Assembly (NCBI RefSeq): GCF_021390675.1
Contig: NZ_JAJEJV010000004.1
Coordinates: 2,418,001 to 2,482,000 of the forward strand
DNA from: Dyella sp. 2HG41-7
Lineage (GTDB): Bacteria > Pseudomonadota > Gammaproteobacteria > Xanthomonadales > Rhodanobacteraceae
Length of the DNA: 64,000 nucleotides
Direction of reading: 5' to 3'
Shown: positions 8,303-17,638 of the stretch, piece after piece
Numbering within the stretch: position 1 is the first letter of the stretch
Layout of the letters: every line of letters begins with the position of its first letter
The notes under the pieces: model-generated
What the model saw: the letters and a program-made list of their open reading frames with translations, nothing else
Told to the model about the DNA's origin: nothing
Database searches by the model: none
Made by a program: the position numbers and the translations under genes

Positions 8303-8857
8303 ATGATCACTACGACAACCAAACGTGTAGCACCTTTGTGGATCGCATGCTCGATCGCATTTTGCGGCATAGCGACGGCGCAGACCACCGCGCCAGCGAC
8401 ACACAATCCGAATGCGCCCGTTCCAGTGGTAGCGGCTGCGGTTGGCGGCGATGCGCAATTCGTCACGTCTGCGTCGACCGCTAACGCAACGGAAATCATC
8501 GCCAGCCGATTGGCGAGTACGCAAGCGCAATCGCCGAAAGTCAAGGCGTTTGCAGCGACGATGATCCAAGATCACACCGCCGCCAACGACAAGTTAAGGA
8601 CCATCGCCCAAAAGAATGGCTTTGCTTTGGCGAGCACGGCGATGGTGGAACAGCAGCCGGATCTCGCCAAGCTACAGAACTTGAACGGCAAGGATTTCGA
8701 TACGGCTTACACCGCGATGATGAATAAGGATCATCAGGACGCCGTCGCGCTGTTTACATCCGAATCGACGAAAGGGTCCAACGCCGAGTTGAAGGCGTTC
8801 GCGACACAAACGCTGCCCGCCCTGCAGCACCATTTGGAGATGGCTAAGGCGCTGTAA
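8303..8857 (+). CDS. exported DUF4142 protein
   Basis: A 184-residue protein with a Sec signal peptide (hydrophobic IACSIAFCGIATAQ, cleavage probably after ATA or AQT) and a helical periplasmic domain. The helices FVTSASTANATEIIASRLA and PKVKAFAATMIQDHTAANDKL, and later DKDFDTAYTAMMNKDHQDAV-like sequence and ELKAFATQTLPALQHHLEMA, match the DUF4142 pattern with conserved His residues (DH, KDH, HH). The family is ferritin-like in appearance and of unknown function, often called a putative outer-membrane protein. The metallothionein-like gene follows 23 bases later on the same strand, suggesting an operon and a metal or stress role. Confidence 0.88.
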   Translation: MITTTTKRVAPLWIACSIAFCGIATAQTTAPATHNPNAPVPVVAAAVGGDAQFVTSASTANATEIIASRLASTQAQSPKVKAFAATMIQDHTAANDKLRTIAQKNGFALASTAMVEQQPDLAKLQNLNGKDFDTAYTAMMNKDHQDAVALFTSESTKGSNAELKAFATQTLPALQHHLEMAKAL

Positions 8858-8880
8858 ATGGCGCTCGGGAGAAAGGTGCT

Positions 8881-9087
8881 ATGCAAGTCGATCACAAGTG
8901 TGCGTACGATCCGTGCGAATGCATGATCAACAGCGATAAAGAGTATTGCTGCGAGTCCTGTCGCCATAACGACAACCGCTCCGGCGCTCGCGTGACTGAA
9001 GAGGAATGCGATTGCGGTCATGACGGTTGCGGAGAAGAAGAGCTCGGTGGCGCGACAACCGGCCACGCGGCGGGTCATCGTTTGTGA
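8881..9087 (+). CDS. metallothionein-like cysteine-rich protein
   Basis: A 68-residue acidic protein with nine cysteines (7, 12, 14, 23, 24, 27, 43, 45, 50) and no signal peptide. The order CAYDPCEC, then YCCESC, then CDCGHDGC matches the two-part cluster arrangement of bacterial BmtA/SmtA metallothioneins, which bind Zn, Cd or Cu in the cytosol. His47 inside the last motif is a likely extra ligand. The acidic linker (EEEC, GEEEL) and His-containing tail are less usual. A strong ribosome site (GGGAGAAAGG) precedes the ATG. It lies 23 bases after the DUF4142 gene. Confidence 0.85.
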   Translation: MQVDHKCAYDPCECMINSDKEYCCESCRHNDNRSGARVTEEECDCGHDGCGEEELGGATTGHAAGHRL

Positions 9088-9105
9088 CTTGAATGCGGAT
9101 GGGTT

Positions 9106-9127
9106 CGACGGGCGATCAAGCCCGTCG
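9106..9127. terminator. possible terminator hairpin
   Basis: CGACGGGC (9106-9113) pairs with GCCCGTCG (9120-9127) around the six-base loop GATCAA. A short T-run (TCTTTTG) appears about 10 bases further on the plus strand, so it is an imperfect intrinsic terminator for the DUF4142/metallothionein unit. It also overlaps the end of the small minus-strand frame at 9116-9310. Confidence 0.45.
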
Positions 9128-9310
9128 GGCCGGCCATCTTTTGCTAATTAAATCGCTATGCGGCGCCTGCGGCAGCACCCATGTTGTGCGTGCCGATGAT
9201 GCGGGCGGCGTGCGAGGTCGCGCCCCCCTATGCCGAAGCGCAAGGTAAGCGCCCCATAGCAAGAACAGGCATAGCACGACGATAAAGAATATCCAGGCTG
9301 AGAACTTCAT
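9116..9310 (-). CDS. small single-pass membrane protein (tentative)
   Basis: A 64-residue frame whose N-terminus (AWIFFIVVLCLFLLWGAYLAL) is a clear transmembrane helix followed by a basic, proline-rich tail, positive-inside on the cytosolic side. It begins 15 bases after the kup stop on the same strand, suggesting co-transcription. I see no strong ribosome site, and its last codons fall within the hairpin at 9106-9127. No family recognised. It may be real, because a random frame rarely yields so clean a helix. Confidence 0.4.
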   Translation of the reverse strand: MKFSAWIFFIVVLCLFLLWGAYLALRHRGARPRTPPASSARTTWVLPQAPHSDLISKRWPARRA

Positions 9311-9325
9311 AAAGTCGCCAAACGA

Positions 9326-11218
9326 TCAAAGGTCGATCTTGGTGCCGATTTCAACCAATTGACGCGCCGGCATGCCGTAGTAAAGAACGGCCGGCTCCGC
9401 ATTACGATAGAGATAGATGAAAAGCGCTTTGCGCCAGCGCCACAGGCGGTCTTTGTGCTCGGCTGTCACTTCATCGGAGCCAATAAAGTACGAGAGTTCG
9501 TTCGGATCGAGTCCTGGATCGAAATCCAACGCTCTAAGTTGCGCAGGCACGTCGATACGTTCGCTGAAACCAAAGCGCAGGCGGACCCAATAGAAACCCT
9601 CGCCGAGATCCTTTACTTCGCGATGCTTTCCGCGCCGGACTCGCGGCGTGTCCGCGTCATCGTCGATATGGAGCAAGATGTTTCGGCGATGCAAGACCTC
9701 GTTATGCCGAAGGTTTTGCAACAAAGCCTGCGGCGCCCATTGGCGGCTTCGCGTCAAAAACACGGCCGTGCCTTTCGCGCGTAACGGCTTGCGCGCCATC
9801 ACCTCGCGGATCAGTTCGTCGAGCTTTTTACCTTCGCGATGAAGGCGCTGTATCACCATGGCGCGCCCGCGGCGCCAAGTCGTCATAACCAAAAGCGCGC
9901 ATACGGCCAATAGCAGCGGAAACCAGCCGCCTTCGCGCAGCTTGAGCATATTGGCGGTAAAGAACGCGGTGTCGATAAAACCAAATACGGCGCCGAAGCC
10001 AGCAAGCTGAAGCATGTTCCACTGCCATTTTCGCTTGGCGACGATCAGCATAAGGATCGTCGTGAGCAGCATGGTTCCGCTGACGGCGATGCCGTACGCG
10101 CCGCCCAGGCGTTGCGACGATCGGAAAATCAGCACGCTCGCCATGACCGCAACGAACAGCATCAAGTTGACGGCCGGCAAATAGATTTGACCTTCCATTT
10201 CTTTGGACGTGTGCAGAATGCGAGCGCGCGGCAGATAGCCGAGCTGGATGCCTTGTCGCACCATCGAGAAAGCGCCGGAGACGACGGCCTGGGAAGCGAT
10301 AATCGTGGCGCAGGCCGCCAGTGCGATCATGGGGTAGAGCAATACGTGCGGAACCAGCCGATAAAAAGGCGTGGCGCTCGCATCAGGGTGCTTCAGCAGA
10401 AGCGCACCTTGTCCGAAATAATTCAGCAGCAACGCAGGCAGGGCGAGACAGAACCACGACCATCGAATGGGTGCGGCGCCGAAGTGGCCAATATCGGCAT
10501 AGAGCGCCTCAGCGCCTGTCAGTACCAGCACTACCGCGCCGAGCGAAGCAAACCCTTTGAAGCCATTGTGACCCATATAAAGCACGGCGTAATAGGGATT
10601 CACCGCGTCGATCACACTGGGGTGACCCAAAATCGCGGCGATGCCCAATACGGCAATGCAGAGCAGCCAAAAGGCCATCAGCGGGCCGAACAGGTGACCC
10701 AACAGCGAGCTACCACCACGCTGCAATAAAAAGAGGCCAATCAAAATGCCGATCGCAATCGGCAACACCCACGGCTGGAATGCCGGCGTCGCCAACTGCA
10801 ATCCTTCTACCGCCGACAAGACGGAAATGGCGGGCGTAATGACGCTGTCGCCAAAGAATAGCGCCGCGCCGGCGAGCCCCAACATAATCGTCAGCCAGGT
10901 GATCGCCCCGCGACCGCGCATGGCGCCGCGCGCGAGCGCACCGAGCGCCATCATGCCGCCTTCGCCGTGGTTGTCGGCCCGCATCACAATCAGCACGTAT
11001 TTGCCGGTGACAACTAGCAGCAGGGCATACAGGCACATCGACAAAAGCCCAAGCACGTTGTCGTGATCGGGTTTTACGCCTTGCTCGCCGAATGCTTGTT
11101 GCAAGGCATACAACGGACTGGTGGCAATGTCGCCGAAAACCACGCCGGTGGCCGCCAGTGCAAGCGCCGGCAGCGTTCGTTGCGACGGATCGGCACCTGC
11201 ATGCGCTTGTTTGACCAT
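9326..11218 (-). CDS. kup: Kup-type potassium uptake transporter
   Basis: About 630 residues, the usual length of Kup/HAK/KUP proton-potassium symporters of the inner membrane. The N-terminal signature GVVFGDIATSPLYALQQAF, the GGMMALGAL segment, the FFGDSVITPAISVLSAVEG helix and some twelve hydrophobic segments are followed by a hydrophilic cytosolic C-terminal domain (from about 460). The ATG at 11218 (MVKQAHAG) is chosen; an in-frame GTG three codons upstream (11227) is also possible. Neither has a strong ribosome site. Kup works mainly at low pH or high osmolarity. No potassium-sensing element was recognised in the 197-base leader (11219-11415). Confidence 0.96.
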   Translation of the reverse strand: MVKQAHAGADPSQRTLPALALAATGVVFGDIATSPLYALQQAFGEQGVKPDHDNVLGLLSMCLYALLLVVTGKYVLIVMRADNHGEGGMMALGALARGAMRGRGAITWLTIMLGLAGAALFFGDSVITPAISVLSAVEGLQLATPAFQPWVLPIAIGILIGLFLLQRGGSSLLGHLFGPLMAFWLLCIAVLGIAAILGHPSVIDAVNPYYAVLYMGHNGFKGFASLGAVVLVLTGAEALYADIGHFGAAPIRWSWFCLALPALLLNYFGQGALLLKHPDASATPFYRLVPHVLLYPMIALAACATIIASQAVVSGAFSMVRQGIQLGYLPRARILHTSKEMEGQIYLPAVNLMLFVAVMASVLIFRSSQRLGGAYGIAVSGTMLLTTILMLIVAKRKWQWNMLQLAGFGAVFGFIDTAFFTANMLKLREGGWFPLLLAVCALLVMTTWRRGRAMVIQRLHREGKKLDELIREVMARKPLRAKGTAVFLTRSRQWAPQALLQNLRHNEVLHRRNILLHIDDDADTPRVRRGKHREVKDLGEGFYWVRLRFGFSERIDVPAQLRALDFDPGLDPNELSYFIGSDEVTAEHKDRLWRWRKALFIYLYRNAEPAVLYYGMPARQLVEIGTKIDL

Positions 11219-11415
11219 GGCGTCCACGTGCTAGATGTACAAGATCACGGGATGTAGCGAACGTCGACGCGATGTCGAAGCATTGTCACGGCGCATAACT
11301 AAGACCTTGTCTGCATTGGGATCGATGCTAGGCGATCGACAAGTAGGCGTAAGGTCTACAAAAGGCGAAATTGAAGTCGACGACGCTTTCCGGCGACGAT
11401 AGCGATGCGATCCGT

Positions 11416-11625
11416 TCAATGACGAAGTTTTCGCAACGCGCCGCCTTTGTGTAACGCGATATGAGACGTTTTGTCGCTTTCGATCTCGTATTGCGGTTCG
11501 TAACGGCTGGCGTGATGGATGTAACCCTTGTACGCCACGTTGTGCGTGTGCACGCGCACGATATGCCCGCGAACCCGACCGGCTTCCGAGTTCCAACTTA
11601 CATGGTCGCCAACTTTGAACGTCAT
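11416..11625 (-). CDS. DUF2945 (hypervirulence-associated Tudor-like) protein
   Basis: A 69-residue basic protein with the DUF2945 pattern: FKVGDHVSWNSEAGRVRGHI at the N-terminus, then a YEIESDKTSHIALHKGGAL-like second half. The family forms a small Tudor-like beta-barrel whose ligand is not known; small basic barrels of this type often contact nucleic acid or peptides. A GGAGAG site lies 6-8 bases before the ATG. It is monocistronic in appearance, between kup and the beta-helix gene. Confidence 0.85.
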   Translation of the reverse strand: MTFKVGDHVSWNSEAGRVRGHIVRVHTHNVAYKGYIHHASRYEPQYEIESDKTSHIALHKGGALRKLRH

Positions 11626-11665
11626 GGATGCTCTCCGCCTTCCATCCTAGGCGACGTCGAGTCAA

Positions 11666-13516
11666 TCAATTGCGAGGACATGCGGGGGCGATGCGAATCG
11701 GCAGTGTCGGCAAAGTGGCGCTTGTTCGTGTGCCTGCAGCCGTCTGTATGCGTATCGCGTCGTCGGGAAGCGCCTTCAAATGCGTGAAATTCGGCGACCA
11801 AATCTTGGTAGGGCCGGAATTGTGCGGCGCGCCGTCGCTGTCGGTCCAATTGTCGACGATGCGCAGATGGCCGCTCCAATCCGCCCAGGCGCTGATCCAC
11901 GATCCGAGCACGACATTCCGCTCGACGTTGAAGTCGAAGCTGTGTTCATCGAGATAGACGCCGTTGCCTTCACCACTGTGGCGCATATCGATGGCGTTGC
12001 GCACCACGCACGATGTGCCCGATGTGGACGTGGCCTGCGTGTAGATGGCGCCGCCGTCAGCAAGCTGCAGCATCACACGTTCGACGCGGTTACCGACGAT
12101 ATGGATCGCCGATTGCACGGGTTGCGAGCCTTCGTAGTTCCATCCCCAGCCGACGGAAATGCCGCTATAAGGCAGGTCGGCGATGGTGTTGTGAAGCAGA
12201 TCGAGTCCGTTGACGAAACCAGCCATGATCGCCACGTTGTCGCGATAAGCGATGGCGACGTGATCGATCTGGTTATCGGCGATCAGCACATTTGATGTTT
12301 TGGTGCCGGGATCGTGGGGATGTGCTTCGGTGTCGCCAGCGAAGATCGCTCCGCCGCCAAGATCGGTAAATCGCGAACGCATGAGGGCGACGCCGTGCGA
12401 ATCCTCGACAAAGGCAATGCCCGCCGCGGCCAAATGCGCAAACGCATCGCGATCGAACACGATATCGCGTCCTGCCTGGATGGTGACGGCGCTGTCGATG
12501 CGCGTCATGCCTTCGCCGTTGCCCGGCAGCGACTGTCGCCCGCGACCTTCGACCAGATAACCCGCTTGCAGGCTGACGTAGCCGTCGTCGGAGTGCGCTT
12601 GGCGCCATTCGGTGTTGGCGAACGCGATACCTTGAAACACCACATCGTGAATCGGCTTTTCGTGCGTGCCGGTCAACGTCAGCAGCGCTTCCAACACGGG
12701 GACTTCGATGACGGGCGTTCGGGCCGATTCGTCCACGCGTGGCAGGTAATAGAGCCGATGATTTGCTCTGTCCACCGTAAACGCGCCGGATTCGCGCGGC
12801 ATGCCGTTCAAGCCATCGAAACCATCCATACCTTGGTAGTGCTTGCCAAACGGACTGGCGACTTTCCAATCGTTACGCGAATCGATGCCGGTGTTGTGCC
12901 AACAAGGTCGCGCCACAGTCACGCGACCGTCGCCAAGCGCAGTAATGCGGCAGTGGAAGTCGCGCCATCGCGCATGCACGTTGACCAGCGAGCCAGCTTG
13001 CAGTCGCTGCATTAAGCCAGGTGGAATATCGAACAGACCTTTTTCATCGACCTTGCAGGCGGGGCAGGCGGCGGTTTGATCGGGCAGGCGGCGCTGCCCA
13101 TCCAGATAAATGCTCGATGCGTCTTCTTCGTCGGGCTGTAGCGCGAATACCCAATAGTTTCCTTCGCGTTGTCCCGCGACGCGTCGACTTCCGATCAGTG
13201 TGGGATGCGCGTTTTCAACGGCATGCCAGTGGATGGGATGACCAGGTGCGCCACTGTCGCGGCTGTCGAGGCGCAACGGTTGCGATAGGCGATATGCGCC
13301 ATCGAGTAACGCGATATCGATCGCCGTTGCGCCGGCGTCGCGTCGAGCGCGTGCCGCGGCTTGCACGGCGAAAAGAGAGCAGGGCGATCGAACGCTGCAG
13401 TGAGTATTTGCCGTTCCGTCGGGCGACGCATAAAGCGTTTCAGCGCTCGCGGTCTGCGACGAAATCGCCCAAGCAAACATAAGCAGCACCACATAGTGGA
13501 AAGACGACTTCACCAT
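11666..13516 (-). CDS. exported right-handed parallel beta-helix protein
   Basis: A 616-residue exported protein with a Sec signal peptide (VVLLMFAWAISSQTASA). LYASPDGT and DIALLDGAYRLSQPLRL open a pectate-lyase-like beta-helix, and repeated turns such as DIVFDRDAFAHLAAAGI, VALMRSRFTDLGGGAIF, VLIADNQIDHVAIAY and LDLLHNTIADLPYSGISVGW continue it. This architecture is typical of polysaccharide lyases and some glycoside hydrolases (GH120-like xylosidases among them). ATG 13516 is chosen since it lies 14 bases after the stop of the GH79 gene. The substrate is unknown; the neighbours suggest a plant or fungal polysaccharide. Confidence 0.85.
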   Translation of the reverse strand: MVKSSFHYVVLLMFAWAISSQTASAETLYASPDGTANTHCSVRSPCSLFAVQAAARARRDAGATAIDIALLDGAYRLSQPLRLDSRDSGAPGHPIHWHAVENAHPTLIGSRRVAGQREGNYWVFALQPDEEDASSIYLDGQRRLPDQTAACPACKVDEKGLFDIPPGLMQRLQAGSLVNVHARWRDFHCRITALGDGRVTVARPCWHNTGIDSRNDWKVASPFGKHYQGMDGFDGLNGMPRESGAFTVDRANHRLYYLPRVDESARTPVIEVPVLEALLTLTGTHEKPIHDVVFQGIAFANTEWRQAHSDDGYVSLQAGYLVEGRGRQSLPGNGEGMTRIDSAVTIQAGRDIVFDRDAFAHLAAAGIAFVEDSHGVALMRSRFTDLGGGAIFAGDTEAHPHDPGTKTSNVLIADNQIDHVAIAYRDNVAIMAGFVNGLDLLHNTIADLPYSGISVGWGWNYEGSQPVQSAIHIVGNRVERVMLQLADGGAIYTQATSTSGTSCVVRNAIDMRHSGEGNGVYLDEHSFDFNVERNVVLGSWISAWADWSGHLRIVDNWTDSDGAPHNSGPTKIWSPNFTHLKALPDDAIRIQTAAGTRTSATLPTLPIRIAPACPRN

Positions 13517-13529
13517 GGCGCGACTTACA

Positions 13530-15005
13530 TCAACCAGCGCGCTTTTGCATATGCACCAGCACAGCGCTTGCGCGCGGCACATGCACGCGTAAACCGTTCG
13601 CGGCATCGCCTTGCCAGGGTGTGGTGACCAATCCCGCCGTTTCGCGGCTGTTCGGCGATGCGGCTTGCAGCACTTCGAGCTGTTGAATCGCGAACCCTTC
13701 GGCCTGAAGCGATACGTCCGCATCGAGCAGCAGATCTTTGTTGATCAGCGCCACCAGCATCGTGTCGTCGCGTCTTCCCGCATAAGCGGCGAGATTGGCG
13801 CCGCCGGTATCGAGCGTGTTCGGCAACATGCGCGCGCCTGCGAAACGTTGCGCCAGCGCGATGCCGTGATACAGCGGGCGTGCCTGGAATCCGAGCGCGA
13901 CATTGCCGGCAATCGGCGAATAACGCGAACTGACGGCGTTGCGTTTTGCGGAGAGTTCGCCGGCATCGTTTGTCGCATGAACATCGACGCCCAGCGACGC
14001 TTCTACCGACGCCAAGGTGCCGCCGTGGAAGTGAATGCCAGCCACGCCGGACGTGGCGAGCCCGAGCATAAAATCCGCGCCCCACAACGCAGCTGCGAAC
14101 ACATTGCTGACGCCGTCGCGGCCGCCGAAGTAGTACGAGTTGGCTTCGGTGAGGCGAACGGGCAAGTGGACGTCGTCGGCGACGCCGATAAGTTGATCCA
14201 TGCCTTCCAGCAAACCGGGGTCGCCACCCAAGATATCGCCGATCGAGCCGCGTGGCGCAGCGTCGCGATAGTAGTGGCGACTGAGAAAGCGATTGTCCGC
14301 TGCATGTTTGCGCGCGTATTCGATCACCCAATCGGAATTGGCGCCGGTGTCAGGGCCAGCCAGCGGCAAACCGGCTGCGCGCAACGCCTGCGCGTAAGGC
14401 ACCCACGCCGCATCGAAATCGGCGTAGCTCTTTTCGAAATTGTTGGCTTCGTTGCCGATCTGGATCGCGAGCAAACGGTCGCCGACCGCATCGCGCACCG
14501 CTTTCGCCAGATCCAACGCCATGGCCGGCACGCCGACGCGCAAATTCACGCCGAACACCAAGGTCCATCCGGTGGCGCGAAGAAAGCCGGCGAGGTTATG
14601 CAGCGATTCGGGGTGCAGCGTCACTGGATGTTGCGGTCCATGCTTATGCGCTTGTTCCGCCGGCAATGCGCCGTGGTATTCGCTCCACGTCGTGACGTCG
14701 CTTGTATTACCGCCGATGCGCAACACACCGTGCGGATTCAATTCGCGCAGCAGTGCGATCAGCGAATGATTATCGGGGGAGAAGAACGTGGGGTCGGCGA
14801 GTAGTCCTGTTTCATAGCTGAGGCTGGCGAGCGAATCGCTGACGACGCGCCCTTTGCCATCAGGCTTGATGGCGAAACTGGCTTGCACCGCTCCGGATTT
14901 CGCCGTCTCGCCCGCGAAGACGGCGCTGTTGCTCAAGACGCCCGCCACCGGCAGCAACATGGAAGCTTTCAGCAGCGTGCGCCTGCCGGGTTCGAACGTG
15001 CTCAT
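13530..15005 (-). CDS. GH79-type glycoside hydrolase, Tat-exported
   Basis: A 491-residue protein resembling GH79 beta-glucuronidases/heparanase-like enzymes: a TIM barrel followed by a C-terminal beta-domain with LYHGIALAQRF and LVALINKD. Twin-arginine RRTLLKASMLLPVAG (8-22) indicates Tat export. By family analogy Glu186 in IGNEANNF is the acid/base and Glu287 in LTEANSYYFGG is the nucleophile. LRIGGNTSD (95-103) is also typical. A GGAGAGG site precedes ATG 15005. It lies between the GH2 gene (90 bases upstream) and the beta-helix gene (14 bases downstream), so release of glucuronic acid or a related sugar from a branched polymer is likely. Confidence 0.85.
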   Translation of the reverse strand: MSTFEPGRRTLLKASMLLPVAGVLSNSAVFAGETAKSGAVQASFAIKPDGKGRVVSDSLASLSYETGLLADPTFFSPDNHSLIALLRELNPHGVLRIGGNTSDVTTWSEYHGALPAEQAHKHGPQHPVTLHPESLHNLAGFLRATGWTLVFGVNLRVGVPAMALDLAKAVRDAVGDRLLAIQIGNEANNFEKSYADFDAAWVPYAQALRAAGLPLAGPDTGANSDWVIEYARKHAADNRFLSRHYYRDAAPRGSIGDILGGDPGLLEGMDQLIGVADDVHLPVRLTEANSYYFGGRDGVSNVFAAALWGADFMLGLATSGVAGIHFHGGTLASVEASLGVDVHATNDAGELSAKRNAVSSRYSPIAGNVALGFQARPLYHGIALAQRFAGARMLPNTLDTGGANLAAYAGRRDDTMLVALINKDLLLDADVSLQAEGFAIQQLEVLQAASPNSRETAGLVTTPWQGDAANGLRVHVPRASAVLVHMQKRAG

Positions 15006-15094
15006 GCTGCCTCTCCGATTTGCGTCGACTTACACGGACTTTAACCCCATTTCACCTATAAACGAAAGAAAAAGAAATGTATCGAAAGTAACAA

Positions 15095-17638
15095 TTAGCC
15101 TGCACGCCCAGCGCTCGACGCCGGTTTACTGGTTTTGATCGCCAGCGAGGCAGAACGAAGGGGACGCCCAGTGGCGTCTTCCTCGACCGCTTCCACCAGC
15201 ACCTGGCCGGTTTCATCCGTCGATTGCACGATCAACTGAGCCAGGCCGTGAAAGAGGGAGCGCTTGGGTTCCTTGTCGCTTTCCAGGCAATTGGGGTTGC
15301 CATTGCCGACGCCGATCAACTGACCCTTGCCGGAAATTCGGAACGCCAGCTTGTTGTTTGCGGTAGGCACGAGCCGGCCATGATCGTCCAGCGCTTCGAC
15401 CGTGAGGATGGCGACGTCTTGTCCGTCCGCGGAGATTTCCGCGCGATCGGCGCTCAAGCGCAGCTTTTGCGCGGGGCCCGTCGTTTCGCGACGCTCCGTC
15501 AACACGACTTGTCCATTACGACGACCGCGCGCCTCGATCACGCCGGGCGCGTAGGCGACCTTCCATTCGACATGTCCCAGATGCGGCACCTTCTTGACGC
15601 CCAAACTTTTGCCGTTGAGCAGCAGCTCCACTTCATCAAGATTGGTGTACGCCCAAACGGAAATGTCCTGGCCTTCTTTGCCTTGCCAATTCCAATGCGG
15701 AAACACGTGCAGGCTGGGTTCGTTTCGCCACCAGGCTTTGTAGTAGTAGTAATAATCCTTGGGAAAACCGCATAAATCGACGATGCCGAATTGCGAACTC
15801 GTCGAAGGCCATCCATACGGCGTCGGCTCGCCGCGATAGTCGAAGCCCGTCCAGGCGAAGCCGCCTGCGAGCCATTCGCGCGTGCCGTAATACGTCCACC
15901 ATTGTTCCGGCGTTTCGCCCCATTCCACGACGCCGTCGTAACTGTTGACGGTGTTCTTCGACGGATCCGAGGCGTATTCGCCGCGCGTTGAAATGGCGCT
16001 CGATGTTTCCGATCCGTAGACAGCGCGCTTCGGATGCTTCTTGTGGAACCCGTCGGGATAGTCGATGTGGTAATTGAAACCGATGATATCCAGCGCATCG
16101 GATACGCCTTGCTCGTTGTCGCCGTTGACGGCCGCGGACACCACACGAGTAGGATCGAGTTCATGACAGCGTTCGACCATGGCCGTCGCGATGCGCGCAC
16201 CTTGTGGCGCCAATTCGCCTTTTTGCAGTTTGAATTCTTCGTTGCCGATCGACCAGATGATGATCGATGGCGAATTGCGATAGCGCTTCACCATGGTGTC
16301 GAGTTGCTGCATGCCGCTCGGGTTGGAGCTCATCTGGCGCGTTTCGCACATCATCAGCATGCCCATGCGATCGCACGCCTCGACCCATTCCGGCGTCGGC
16401 ATATTGTGCGACGTGCGCACCGCATTGCAGCCCATGCCTTGCAACACGCCGATGCGAAATGCTTGCAGCCGGTCGGGCAGGGCGGCGCCCACGCCGGCAT
16501 GATCCTGGTGATTGCAGGTGCCTTGAATCTTGACCGGCTTGCCGTTCAAGAAGAAACCGCGATCCGAATCGAACACCGCAGTGCGAATGCCGAACGGAAC
16601 GCGTTCGCCGTCGAGCAACTTTCCATCTACCGACACTTTGACGTGCGCCGTATACAGATGCGGCTCTTCCAGCGACCAAAGCGTTGGGTTATTCACCGTC
16701 ACCGTGGCCCGATAATCCGACGACGCATTCGGTGCGATGGTCTGCGCGGGCGATGTCGCCTGCGCAACGGTGTGACCGCCAGCGTCGACGATGGTCCATT
16801 CCAGCGAGGCATTGGCCGGATGCGCGTTGTCGTTGTCGACCACGGTCGCCAATTCCAGCGTGGCGGCATCGCCGTGCAGGGTGGGGCGCACCACGCTTTC
16901 CCACTGGCGCACATGCACCGCGTCCATCTTGGTCAGCCAGACATGCCGATAGATGCCGGCGCCTTCGTAAAACCAGCCGTCGCCGAAACTGGCGTCGACT
17001 CTGACGACCACGACGTTCTTGCCTCCGTAGTTGAGGAAATCGGTTAGGTCGAAGCGGAACGAGGTGTAGCCGTCGTCGTGGCGACCGATAAAACAGCCGT
17101 TGACGAACACCACGATGTCGCGCATCACGCCATCGAATTCGATCCAGATACGACGGCCACGATCGCTCTCCGGGATATCGAACACGCGCCGATACCAACC
17201 CACGCTAGTGGCGGGATAGCGCCTGCCCAGCGGCTTGTAGCCGTGCGACGTCATGCGGTCGTCTTCGTCGCCCTTGTCGTCGTGCACGAAAGGCAGTTCG
17301 ACCGCCCAGTCGTGCGGAAGATGCAACGCGCGCCAACCGTCGGCGTTGAATTCGGTGGTGGCGATTTTGAACGTGCCGGTCTTCGAGAAATCGCTCTGGC
17401 CGAATCCAAAGCCGAAATCCTTGGTCGGATCCTCGCCGTTGCCAAATGCAAACTGCCAACCGAAATCGAACTGCAGTTGCTCGCGCGGCGCAAGCGCCGA
17501 TGTGTTTTGCGGCAGCGTCCAAAGCGGCTTGGCGGGCATCGGTTTGCCGTTGGCGGCCCACACAAAGCGCGGAAGCAGCGAGGAGCCCACCAGACCAAGG
17601 CTGGAAATGACGAAAGTACGGCGCGTTATATCGATCAT
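15095..17638 (-). CDS. GH2-family glycoside hydrolase (beta-galactosidase-like), Tat-exported
   Basis: An 847-residue GH2 enzyme. The N-terminus (ITRRTFVISSLGLVGSSLLP) carries a twin-arginine signal. A sugar-binding jelly roll (LPHDWAVELPF, GWYRRVFDIP, GVMRDIVVFVNGCFIG), an immunoglobulin-like domain, the TIM barrel with GTCNHQDH and Glu467 acid/base in SIGNEEF, and Glu544 nucleophile in YGSETSS follow. The C-terminal region resembles the DUF4982/Ig-like domains of long beta-galactosidases. ATG 17638 is supported by AAAGGA about 11 bases upstream. It is the first gene of the three-gene carbohydrate unit. Linkage (galactoside, glucuronide or mannoside) cannot be fixed from motifs. Confidence 0.93.
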   Translation of the reverse strand: MIDITRRTFVISSLGLVGSSLLPRFVWAANGKPMPAKPLWTLPQNTSALAPREQLQFDFGWQFAFGNGEDPTKDFGFGFGQSDFSKTGTFKIATTEFNADGWRALHLPHDWAVELPFVHDDKGDEDDRMTSHGYKPLGRRYPATSVGWYRRVFDIPESDRGRRIWIEFDGVMRDIVVFVNGCFIGRHDDGYTSFRFDLTDFLNYGGKNVVVVRVDASFGDGWFYEGAGIYRHVWLTKMDAVHVRQWESVVRPTLHGDAATLELATVVDNDNAHPANASLEWTIVDAGGHTVAQATSPAQTIAPNASSDYRATVTVNNPTLWSLEEPHLYTAHVKVSVDGKLLDGERVPFGIRTAVFDSDRGFFLNGKPVKIQGTCNHQDHAGVGAALPDRLQAFRIGVLQGMGCNAVRTSHNMPTPEWVEACDRMGMLMMCETRQMSSNPSGMQQLDTMVKRYRNSPSIIIWSIGNEEFKLQKGELAPQGARIATAMVERCHELDPTRVVSAAVNGDNEQGVSDALDIIGFNYHIDYPDGFHKKHPKRAVYGSETSSAISTRGEYASDPSKNTVNSYDGVVEWGETPEQWWTYYGTREWLAGGFAWTGFDYRGEPTPYGWPSTSSQFGIVDLCGFPKDYYYYYKAWWRNEPSLHVFPHWNWQGKEGQDISVWAYTNLDEVELLLNGKSLGVKKVPHLGHVEWKVAYAPGVIEARGRRNGQVVLTERRETTGPAQKLRLSADRAEISADGQDVAILTVEALDDHGRLVPTANNKLAFRISGKGQLIGVGNGNPNCLESDKEPKRSLFHGLAQLIVQSTDETGQVLVEAVEEDATGRPLRSASLAIKTSKPASSAGRAG

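Noticed and set aside
13611-14804. Long plus-strand frame (397 residues) opposite the GH79 gene
   Set aside because: Antisense to a protein with a clear family and catalytic residues; the translation is Arg/His-rich and of low complexity, typical of a codon shadow.
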